A stretch of DNA of 64,000 nucleotides from NCBI GenBank assembly GCA_047967505.1, contig CM106541.1, one strand, 5' to 3'. Position numbers and translations under genes: made by a program. This stretch comes from Dipteris shenzhenensis (taxonomy: Eukaryota; Polypodiophyta; Polypodiopsida; Gleicheniales). Every line of letters begins with the position of its first letter. The stretch's first letter is position 1. Under the pieces are notes generated by a model. The model worked only from the letters and a program-made list of their open reading frames with translations. It ran no database searches and had not been told where the DNA came from. Positions 1-8,498 of this stretch are shown here, piece after piece.

Positions 1-231
1 AACATTGTCATTAACCTCTTTTAAAGAATTGGAGAGGATTGAAACCTCCTCTCTACCAAAGCTTAAATACTGAGGTTCTCGTTTCAAAACGATCCTAACT
101 TGAAATGAGCTCTCCATTTTATCTAATGCAACTAAATTTGATTTTTCAATCAAATTTAGAGGTGGTTGCATTGTTGAAGTAGAAGGGAGTGCCTCCGTAT
201 TGACTTCATCCATTTCTTCTCCCTCTATTGC
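1..231 (-). CDS. Further exon of the unknown gene, cut by the window edge
   Basis: Seventy-seven codons are open in one minus-strand frame from 231 to the window edge. The exon begins after a TTTACAG acceptor (ends at 232). The donor GTATGA at 323 gives a 92-bp intron that joins in phase 0 with the frame of 324-3,533. The encoded stretch starts AIEGEEMDEVNTEALPSTST and is acidic, then mixed. Phase agreement supports this being a downstream exon of the same gene. The TAA at 335-333, just before the donor, would stop translation before it. The exon is thus either dead sequence, used in another isoform, or evidence that the gene is a recent pseudogene. Confidence 0.45.
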
Positions 232-323
232 CTGTAAACAAATATGAGAGATTAGATTCATTATCTTTAAATTTAAATCTTATTTAAAAAATTGTATTTA
301 GTTGAGAAATAGAGAGTTCATAC

Positions 324-734
324 CGCTAAGTATTATCGTAGTGGCCTTTTTTCATAACCCTGCGAGCCATAATTATCAAAGGAGGCATCATCATATTTGT
401 CTTCATCCACCAACCTCTCTATGAATGGGTCATGTAAGTCCATCTTTTCATCATCAACAACTGGGACATTATGATCTTCAAGGTAATCATCCATGTCATC
501 GGTGTCCTTGTGGTCTATCTCTTTTTCATAGCCTGTGGTTAGATCTGCTTGAAGCTGGAAATAGGCCATGAAATGCTTATTTTCAATAATATTGGTGGAG
601 TTGCCTTTTCTTAGGAGATCCTCAAATAAATATCCCATCCTGCACAAGGTGACCTCCCAACCTGCCAGCAGCAAATTCTCCATCATGGTAAGCAAGAGAC
701 TCCCACTTTTTGCAGGACTTCCATAGTTGTTTTT
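324..734 (-). pseudogene. In-frame continuation of the unknown gene past a TAA
   Basis: Directly after the TAA at 737-735 the same frame stays open for about 133 codons to a second TAA at 335-333. A GTATGA splice donor follows at 323. The region reads as protein: a hydrophobic stretch (LLLTMMENLLLAGW), then an acidic tail rich in D and E. It therefore looks like the true C-terminal part of the same protein. Two explanations are open. The first TAA may be an inactivating mutation. Alternatively a 111-bp intron (donor CCCAG|GTCCAT at 750, acceptor TTGTGCAG|GAT ending at 640) may remove it, and that splice keeps the frame. The second TAA lies 9 nt before the next donor and could be the natural end of the gene. 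Confidence 0.5.
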
Positions 735-3533
735 TTAATAATGTATGGACCTGGGAATATCTTGCTCTTCTAGCATCAATCTCAAATTATTTGAATTCCC
801 TCTTATGTTCTTTTGTAAGGAGTGATCAGGGTTGGGACTCCGCATACACAAAAAGAATGATTCAAGAGTTTGAATCGCTATGCCACATTCTCTCTTGCCT
901 CTCTTTGCTGCATAAACACCACTATAGATCTTCAAATCTGATGAATATGCTCGCTCTAGAGTAACCTGCATGGCTTCTTTGTCTTTTTTATCAACAAATA
1001 TGACAATGTTACAAATCGCCACTTTGCTAATGGTGGTATATACTATTCTATCAATGAAGTTATGGATATCATTGCTAGAAACTTCATTGATAAAGAATAG
1101 TTGTGGCTTATCCCATGCTGACTCATTCTTGAAGAAGTCATCTTCTGAGACTCCCCTAAAGTTGACAAGCTTTCTAGACTCTGCCGTAACCTCTACATTG
1201 AATTGAAAGCTTTGGTGCATATCTGTCGGCATTCTTATCTCGCTGATTAATCTTTCCACATATGCAACCACCTGTTGTGGGATCTCTTTTCTCATATAAG
1301 AGGTTACTATTTCCGACCCATCTTCATCCTTTTTAATCCACCTGTTTGCCCATAGCTTTACCTTGGGTGTTGACAAAGAAGTTATATGCTTCACCACATT
1401 GTAGTCAATGTTACAATGAGTAAGTGGAATTTGTTTCTCTGACAGCAAATACTTGATGGCACTATGCACTGCATCACGCCTCACCTGTACATTGATGCAT
1501 TCTTCCATGCAATGGTCTTTGTCTTTTTTTCCAAAAAACCATTCTTTCTTTAAAATTTTTTGTGCTGCCATGGATGCATACTTATCAGCTAAGTACTTTA
1601 CAGGCCTCCACATCCTTGCCGTCAACTCCTCCTTATCCATTACCTTTGACTTGCCGGAGATAAACAAAGGAGCTTCATAGGTCAGCTGTCCACGCTCACA
1701 AGCAATGCACGTTTCAAGCATCTCATTGAACACTTCAACAGGACGAAATATGATAGAAGTGTAGTCGGCATATCTGTCCCTCACCACCTTGAGGCTTGTC
1801 ATACTTTCTTCCCGCTCTTGGGTTCCCCTAGGCACAACTGCACTCAAAGAAGTATAAAAGTTTGTGAGTGTGTCGGCATCTGCTTTTGTGACCTTTCGCT
1901 TCAAATCAGGATTTGGAGAATCAAATGTTGTCCATATCACCCTTGCCTTCTGTAAGACCTCTGATGTTGAGGATATCTTACGCTTTCCATGGACATAATG
2001 ATTAAGTCTTTCGGACTCAATCAAATACTTAATCTCATGCTTGAATATACAGATCATTGCAGGATAATAATGGAATGAGCTTATCTTTACAAATTGTTCT
2101 GGAGTGAGTCTTTTGCCCTCCTTTGCTTCCCTTGCGATCTGATTACAAGCATAAGCCCAATGTTGACCATCAATGGGCTGGAATCTGCAATGAAGGAGAA
2201 ATTCCTTCTTGACTTCCTTTAGCATATTCTCTCCTTGTGCCTCTTCGCCTTGTTCATGTGGAATTTTTTTTAGGGTGTTTTTAAAGAATTGACTGAAGAT
2301 CTCCTCGAAATGTGTAGGCCCTGTAAATGTTATTTGATCTTGAAAACTATTTTTGGTTGGACAAAACATTATTGGGCGCAAGACCACATTGCTTGCCACA
2401 GGTTTCTTACCATCTCTCAAAGCCTCGTATATTTGCATTGCATAGGATATATCAAGGCTTCGGCTATTAGCAAACAGAGCTGCAGCTTCCACATCTTTGG
2501 CATTCACAAACCGCGTCCTTTGACCCCAGATATATCCCACATCATCATCTGTAACTGCTTCATTAAGACGCAGATTAAGATTTTTGATTGATGTGAGTTC
2601 ATCCTGATCATCTTCAGCCTCGGATTCTGAGTCTTCTTCATCTTTCTCTTTTTTTGACCGTTTTTCATCCATATTATCTTTCTCTACAGTGGGACGATGT
2701 CTTTTCTTACTGCTTGGAACCGTGGCTCTTGCAGTACTAGCCTTTTGCATTTCACGTCGTGGTTTGCTAGCAAGAGCTTCTAGCATAACTACAGTGGATC
2801 CGCCTTGATCTTCTTCAATTTTTGCTAATTCCCGTGCACTCAAGGCTTGTTTTTCATCATCCTTAGTTACATCCACCATTTCTGGTTCTAGAAGTTTGCG
2901 CTCATGTTCTACAGGTTTGTGACAGTGTGCCTGTTCTTCTTGTCCTTGCATTGAAGTCTGAGCTTTTTGATCTCCTTCATGTGATGATTCTTGCATATGG
3001 GGAGCATATTCTGCATCCTGAAAGTATTCAAACATTATCTTTGCATGCATCCTTTTTGCCACCACACTAGGAAATTGCTCCCAAGTATATAAAAGAGTCT
3101 CCAATGCCCTTTGCAGCTCTGGAAACTTTGATGGTTGAGGAGGAGGCATCACAAAGGTCTTTGCGTCTCTCCTTGACACAATAAAATGCATACCGCCAAC
3201 TTCAGGATCTAAACTCTTTGTTAAAATATCCACAAAGGTGTCCTTTTGCTGAATTATTATGCCTACTACAAGGCTTGAAGTCATATCTTTTTTGAAGAAA
3301 GTAGCATCCCATGGATCTTCAACACCATTGAACTCCCTTTTTGACATAAGTAGAAAGAGTCTCTTTTCCTTTTGATGAAGAAACCAAGCTCTTCTACCCA
3401 TGTGATATCGAGTCCACCTACCAAAGCCATTGGGGCTATATTCCTTTCCTTTGAAATTCAAAGTGACATCAGAAACCCATTCTCTGATCTCAGAGTCATT
3501 TAGCATAGCCATCACATTAGCTGATTGCTCCAT
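735..3533 (-). CDS. Large unknown protein with ParB-like DGQHW motif, main exon
   Basis: Open frame of 932 codons. I place the start at the ATG at 3,533-3,531 because a strong 3' splice site (pyrimidine-rich stretch ending TTGTAG) ends at 3,538, only 4 nt upstream. The open codons further upstream would then be intron. The product is probably soluble, as no signal peptide or membrane segment is visible. Residues about 257-298 are strongly basic (KKRHRP, KRSKKEK), followed by an acidic run at 298-312, as in nuclear proteins. Residues 455-459 read DGQHW in the context FQPIDGQHWAYACNQIA, preceded by RPIMF at 386-390. This resembles the DGQHR core of ParB/DndB-like domains, with W in place of R. 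The last 200 residues alternate strand- and helix-like segments, loosely in the layout of a DNA methyltransferase, but no DPPY-type motif is present. The family is not recognised. The frame ends at a TAA at 737-735, yet coding continues beyond it. Confidence 0.7.
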   Translation of the reverse strand: MEQSANVMAMLNDSEIREWVSDVTLNFKGKEYSPNGFGRWTRYHMGRRAWFLHQKEKRLFLLMSKREFNGVEDPWDATFFKKDMTSSLVVGIIIQQKDTFVDILTKSLDPEVGGMHFIVSRRDAKTFVMPPPQPSKFPELQRALETLLYTWEQFPSVVAKRMHAKIMFEYFQDAEYAPHMQESSHEGDQKAQTSMQGQEEQAHCHKPVEHERKLLEPEMVDVTKDDEKQALSARELAKIEEDQGGSTVVMLEALASKPRREMQKASTARATVPSSKKRHRPTVEKDNMDEKRSKKEKDEEDSESEAEDDQDELTSIKNLNLRLNEAVTDDDVGYIWGQRTRFVNAKDVEAAALFANSRSLDISYAMQIYEALRDGKKPVASNVVLRPIMFCPTKNSFQDQITFTGPTHFEEIFSQFFKNTLKKIPHEQGEEAQGENMLKEVKKEFLLHCRFQPIDGQHWAYACNQIAREAKEGKRLTPEQFVKISSFHYYPAMICIFKHEIKYLIESERLNHYVHGKRKISSTSEVLQKARVIWTTFDSPNPDLKRKVTKADADTLTNFYTSLSAVVPRGTQEREESMTSLKVVRDRYADYTSIIFRPVEVFNEMLETCIACERGQLTYEAPLFISGKSKVMDKEELTARMWRPVKYLADKYASMAAQKILKKEWFFGKKDKDHCMEECINVQVRRDAVHSAIKYLLSEKQIPLTHCNIDYNVVKHITSLSTPKVKLWANRWIKKDEDGSEIVTSYMRKEIPQQVVAYVERLISEIRMPTDMHQSFQFNVEVTAESRKLVNFRGVSEDDFFKNESAWDKPQLFFINEVSSNDIHNFIDRIVYTTISKVAICNIVIFVDKKDKEAMQVTLERAYSSDLKIYSGVYAAKRGKRECGIAIQTLESFFLCMRSPNPDHSLQKNIRGNSNNLRLMLEEQDIPRSIHY

Positions 3534-4640
3534 AATCCTACAAGAAAAGATAATGAAGAATTTAGATACATACAAGTAAAGTACAATATACAACCCTTGA
3601 TACAATAAATGTGGGAAATAGCCCAAAAGGCTTTACAAGGCTTCATATGGCAATAAATGTGGGAAATAGCCTAAAAGGCTTTACAAGGCTTAAATATTTG
3701 TACAAATGTAAAAGAATTAGCCAATAAAGCTTTACAAGTAATATAAAATGTCGTCTAGTGATAAAGCTTCAATCTTCGTGAAGATTCATGTAATCTGTCC
3801 ATCCATTGATATCTGTGCACTGATACCCAACTGATGCAATCTATCCACTAAAAACTGTTCCACCGATATCCACTTATGCAGCCCACATGATATCCACTTA
3901 TGCATCCCATTGATACTCGTTAATTAGTGAATGGTCAGGATGGTCGAGTTTATTACAAGGCGCTTCATATGACAATAAATGTAAAAAATAGCATAAAAGG
4001 CTTTACAAGGATTTTTATGACAATAAATGAGCTTAAATATTTATACAAATGCAATAAAAATAACCAATAATCATCAAGCTCCAATATGTCCCATGACATG
4101 TAATCTGTCCACTGATATATGTAATCTGTCCACTGATATCTGCTCATGCAATCTGCCCACTGATAAACTTCTTGGTAAATGGTAAAAGGTCTTATTTAAT
4201 AGCATGTTATGAGTGTTAAACCGCATGTGAGCGAAGGGACTGACAACGATTAGGAACTAGTTAGAAAAATTTGAGCATGGCTTCGATTGGCAACTTGGAG
4301 AATTGTCTCTCCTCTAAGGCAATCTAATCTATGCTAAACTATGCTAAACCAATCGTCGAAGCGAAGAAAAGCAATAAATAATTTCTTTTTCTGTGTTCAT
4401 TTTAATGTGCTGGGGTTTAAGAGGCTTAAATATGCAAAAGAAGGGGTTGTGATGTAGAGGCTAAACCTGCATGTGATATAAATGAAGAACAAGTATCTAA
4501 AGAAAAGTTAACATTTTTCAATTTAAAAGATGAATATATATATAAATATTATCTCACCTTCAAAACAAACCATAAATTCACTCTTTTATAATTTTTTAAA
4601 TGTATAATATAAAAGATGTAAATATATAAATCTCTCTTTA

Positions 4641-4643
<3 letters not shown>
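3534..4643. other. Upstream leader/intron and degenerate tandem repeats
   Basis: No coding region is seen. The first bases contain the splice acceptor for the minus-strand gene. A unit of about 55 bp beginning CAATAAATGTGGGAAATAGC occurs near 3,603 and 3,650 and in decayed form near 3,972. A second short unit built on ATCTGTCCACTGATAT is repeated at 3,795-4,165. The rest is AT-rich sequence with nothing recognisable. Confidence 0.5.

Positions 4644-4713
<70 letters not shown>
4644..4713. repeat. (CT)n microsatellite
   Basis: Uninterrupted CT dinucleotide run of about 35 units, leading directly into C-rich low-complexity DNA. Confidence 0.95.
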
Positions 4714-4714
<1 letters not shown>

Positions 4715-4734
4715 ACTCCTCTCTCTCGTCGCCA

Positions 4735-5130
4735 GCCCCCCCCCTCTTCACCCTCCCCCCCCCTTTGCTACCTGCCAGCCCCCCCCCCTCTTCACCCTCC
4801 CCCCCCTTTGCAACCCCTCCCTGGGCCGCCAGCCCCCCCCCTTAGCCGCTCCCTACCCCCCCTCTCAGCTGCCCCCTCTCAGTCGCTCCCCCCCCCCCTC
4901 AGCCGCCCTCCCCGCCCCCCCTCTCAGCCGCCAGCCCCCCTTCCCACCCGCTTCCCTCCCACCCGCTGCGCCAGCCTCCCCTCCCACCCCCTTCCCTCCC
5001 ACCCACCTCCCTCTTTGCCCCTTCCTCCCCTCCCTTCCTCCTCCCTCCCCTCCCACCCCCTTCCTCCCCTCCCTTCCTCCTCCCTCCCCTCCCTCCTCTT
5101 CTTCTCCTCCCCTGAACCTTTCTCTCTCTA
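4735..5130. repeat. C-rich low-complexity tract
   Basis: Runs of 6-10 C broken by CTCCC and CAGCCGC-like words. Reading frames here encode only proline/serine- or glycine/arginine-rich strings and are compositional artefacts. The minus strand carries many G runs and could form G-quadruplexes. Confidence 0.85.
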
Positions 5131-5387
5131 GTTCCTCTCTCTTCAAATTTTAAAAAAGAAACTAGAAAAAAAAGTTTGCAAGTACCTGGAAAAAGTTTGT
5201 AAGTTTGCTCTTTCTTGCTTTCTTGCTCTTCCTTCCTTGCTCTCTTGATCATCCTTGCTTTCTTGCTTTCTTGCTTCAGTGAATGAAATGAGGAGGGAGA
5301 GAAGTAGAAGTAGAATATTATTATCGTCCTTGGGGGGCCAAAAAATGACCCATGGGACCTAATCCTCAGTACAAAAATCTCCTCCGC

Positions 5388-5390
<3 letters not shown>

Positions 5391-5434
<44 letters not shown>
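5391..5434. repeat. (GA)n microsatellite
   Basis: Uninterrupted GA run of about 22 units. Confidence 0.95.
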
Positions 5435-5436
<2 letters not shown>

Positions 5437-6295
5437 TAAACATGAAAAGAAATTCAAAACCTAAAATAAAGATCAAAATTATTCATGTAAGTTGGCATTG
5501 CTAAAAAAGAATTAGAGGCGACCTCCATAGACTTAACCTCTTTTTGGTAGCTAAGGGGATGTCCCTCCCACCACTACAGTTGCTCAATTTGGATCTTAGC
5601 CTCTCTCCCTCTCAGCCTGCACTTAAACCTCCACCTCACACACCTAGCTCACTTAACTCTAGGACTCTAGGACACCTTCACACCCACATAACTGTAGGAC
5701 ACCCTGGGACTCTAGGACACCTACTCTCACACACTCCTAGCATAGGACTCCTAGCCCTTAGGCATACACCCATACATTAATTTGACTCTACAATATTCCT
5801 CTGGCAAATCTTTGTTACTTGTGGTAGGCATGGTCAGCTTTAATGTATGATTTTTTTGGGAGTTATATCTCATGGAAGTTGCGGTGATTATTGCAGTAAG
5901 GGTAGGAGAGGACTACTACCCGAAGAGGGGTGCTTCCCATCAAACATTCATATAGTAGTATTGCATTAGTCTTTAATCGTATGAGATTTGCATGCACTAA
6001 GAGGTAGAACACATTCTTCTCGTCTTCATCCATCTACTGGCATAGATCTCGGAGAGTCTTTGTGCTGACTGGCCTAGTTCAATCCATACCAAATACTGCA
6101 TGTAACATCTTGGTGTTTCCACGGTATGCGTATTCTTTCTTCAAGGTGATGAGGTTTATGGAGGGGGCACAGTGGGCGAAGGCCGGGATGGAGGCTGAGG
6201 GGCAAGAACCGCCCCTAGGTGGGTGTCGCTTGGTCGGCGGGCCCTGCTTGATTGGCGAGCGCCGCTTGGTGGCCGATCTTTGGGCAAAGGGCCCT
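5435..6295. other. No gene seen
   Basis: Short repeated words (CTAGGACAC, CTCACACAC) occur around 5,640-5,770. No coding signal or mobile-element hallmark is visible. Confidence 0.5.
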
Positions 6296-6860
6296 TAGGG
6301 CCTTTTATAGGGGATTAGGAGAGGGGGGATTGAAAGGGGGGAGGGGGGGGTGGAAGAAAGGGGGGGTGGGGGTGGAAGAGGGGGGGGGGTGGAAGAGAGA
6401 GGGGGGGGAAGGTGGTGGTGGAGGGGGGGGGGGGGGAGTGGTGGTGGAGGGGGGGTTGGAGGGGGAAGAGAGGGGGGGGGGGGGGGTTGGAGGTTGAAGG
6501 GAGGGGGAGGGGTTGGAGGTGGAGGGGGGGAAGGGAGGTGAAGGGGGAAAAGGGGATATGGAGTGTAAGGAGATGGGGGTGTAGAGAGAGGTAGAGAGAT
6601 GGTGGAGTGGAGGGTGATGGCGGTGAAGAGAGAGGTAGAGAGAAATGGAGCTAGAGGGGGCAAGGATGATTACCTTAAGTAGGGGAGATGGGGGATGGAT
6701 GGAAAAAGTGGAGGTGGTGGGGAGGAAGATGATGGGAGGTGGAGATGGAGATGGAGGGCTAAAGGAAAAAGTGGTGGTGGAGGGGGCAATTGATGAAAAA
6801 AGTGGTGGTGGTGGTGGTGGTGGAAATGGTGGACGAAAGTTGGACAGAAAATAGAGGTAG
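6296..6860. repeat. G-rich low-complexity tract
   Basis: Long G runs (up to 14) with GGAGG and GGTGG words, fading into GGTGGTGGT-type repeats near 6,800. It mirrors the C-rich tract at 4,735-5,130 on the opposite strand. Glycine- or proline-rich frames here are not genes. Confidence 0.85.
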
Positions 6861-6904
6861 ACGGAAATTATGGAGGCTCAACAGAATTTGGAGATAAAAG
6901 TAGC

Positions 6905-7507
6905 TTGGAAAAGTGTGGGGAAATAAGTGGGGGGGGTTGCCTTACATATGAACAATTGATAGAGATCTTGTTCCAAAAAGCAATATCTAACCCAAGTACA
7001 AGTAGAACTCCATGGCACATTCTCTCTAGAATTTCCATCAATGATACATTGACTATTGATATGGTTCATAACTTACTTTTGAATTCATCAAGTTCTCGTG
7101 CAATAGTTGTAGAAATTCTTAATTGCTTCCACAAGACTTTTGGAATAACATTTACTTTGTTTTGCTTCAATGGTAAGACACTCCAAAATGAAGCAACTAT
7201 AGGACCAACAAAGCATTCTATTGTTCATACACTATTGTTAGATGAGTTGAAGTCAATTTGCACAATCATGCCACTAGTTCGATTGCATATAAAGTGCACA
7301 TACTTAAAGTGGACTCAAGAAGATGAGACAAAATTGCAAAATTTACTGCTTGAAAATCTTGAAGAACCCGCCAAAACCATTGCAGAAAAGTTCTTCGCTC
7401 TAGATCACCATAACAATTACACAATTCAAAGCACATTGAACAAAATCTACAAGCTTAGAAAAATAATGTCATTTCCAAGTTCTCTTGCACACCAAAGTAA
7501 CTCATAA
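6905..7507 (+). pseudogene. Unrecognised open frame just upstream of Helitron ORF
   Basis: Open for 200 codons, in the same frame as the Helitron-like ORF that starts about 110 nt downstream, with a stop between. It begins at an ATG and has ordinary amino-acid composition, unlike the low-complexity frames to its left. I recognise no domain. Its position and orientation suggest it is part of the same decayed Helitron or of its captured cargo, but that is inference. Confidence 0.35.
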
Positions 7508-7620
7508 TTAAAAGAATCAAATACCTTCATCGATATGACCCAACAAAATAAATCTACCATAACTCACAAAAGAAAATGAAATGTTGTTTCTTTTGTAGAT
7601 CAATATGAGAGAAAATTTTT

Positions 7621-7722
7621 GGACACTCCTAGTTTTCAATGCGCTTGTTGTGGAGCTTTGAAATTTTCCTCGGACACTCCTAGTTTTCAATGCGCTTGTT
7701 GTGGAGCTTTGAAATTTTCCTC
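7621..7722. repeat. 51-bp perfect tandem duplication in the Helitron ORF
   Basis: Units 7,621-7,671 and 7,672-7,722 are identical. Because 51 is a multiple of three, the duplication doubles the CACC zinc-knuckle-like segment without breaking the frame. Confidence 0.95.
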
Positions 7723-7924
7723 GAACATGAAAATGATCAAATCACACATGGCAATATTTCTTCAAGCAAATGGAATTGATGCAAAAAACTTGAATTTATC
7801 AAAGAACATGTTATGTTCTCAATGTTACAAACATATTGAAAATGAGAAAATGCCTTTGTTGTCTTTAAAGACCATGAAGATGGCTATGAAAAAAACCTTC
7901 ACCAACCAGCTTAATGACATTGAG

Positions 7925-8212
7925 GCATGCTTGATCTCAATTCGAATACCTTTTGCTCAAATAAGAGAGCTAAATTATGAAGGGCAATATGGTTTGCATG
8001 GGAGTGTTGTTAATTTTTTTGCGATGTTGATAGAGCTCAACAAGTGCTACCAAGATTATGTTTTTGCCGATGTTGATAGAGCTCAACAAATGCTTGATCT
8101 CAATTCGAATACCTTTTGCTCAAATAAGAGAGCTAAATTATGAAGGGCAATATGGTTTGCATGGGAGTGTTGTTAATGTTTTTGCCGATGTTGATAGAGC
8201 TCAACAAGTGCT
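7925..8212. repeat. Out-of-frame tandem duplication in the Helitron ORF
   Basis: The segment encoding the RIPFAQIREL signature is present at about 7,929-8,046 and again at 8,092-8,211. The short word GATGTTGATAGAGCTCAACAA occurs three times. The copies sit in different frames, so the duplication destroys the protein. Confidence 0.85.
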
Positions 8213-8498
8213 AGCATATAAGCATAGCTACATGAGTGGCATAGTGCGACCGATTACCACAATGCTAGCACTATCAGAATCTCCACTATACAAACAGTAG
8301 AAAGTAAAAATGAACACATTGTGGGAAAATCATATAAAATCCTATCAAATGAAAGAAAAAGAGCATGAAGAAAATGAAGAAGAAAACATTGAAGGCCATG
8401 AGAATGACTTCTTGGACACAGACACTTTGGTCCATGGAATATATACTAGCCAACAAACCCTCATGAGGATTGATGGACCATGGTGCTCAAAGTCATAA

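Larger units (their letters stand above)
7619..8498 (+). pseudogene. Helitron Rep/helicase protein, N-terminal region (DUF6570-like), decayed
   Basis: The translated pieces match the region preceding the Rep domain of plant Helitron proteins. There is a CxxC pair (FQCACCGALKF), then MLCSQCYKHIENEKMP, then the signature ACLISIRIPFAQIRELNYEG with GLHGSVVNVFADVDRAQQ, and YKHSYMSGIVRPITTML with SPLYK. In intact Helitrons this part is followed by the HUH Rep nuclease and a PIF1-like helicase. Neither is present here. The last piece (8,310-8,498) is acidic, like the linker before the Rep domain. The frame is broken by tandem duplications and at least one frameshift. No Helitron 3' hairpin with CTRR end was identified. 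Confidence 0.75.

Noticed and set aside
225-358. Alternative splice (CAGG|GTTATG to CAATAG) avoiding the second stop
   Set aside because: It keeps the frame but requires skipping the stronger TTTACAG acceptor 7 nt upstream.
662-750. 89-bp intron (GTCCAT to CTGGCAG) to bypass the stop in the unknown gene
   Set aside because: Its length is not a multiple of three, so the joined frame meets a stop soon after. The 111-bp alternative keeps the frame.
4808-5252. Proline/serine- and glycine/arginine-rich open frames
   Set aside because: They follow from C-rich low-complexity DNA and are open on both strands.
6252-6663. Glycine-rich and proline-rich open frames
   Set aside because: They are products of G-run DNA, with no start context or conserved motif.
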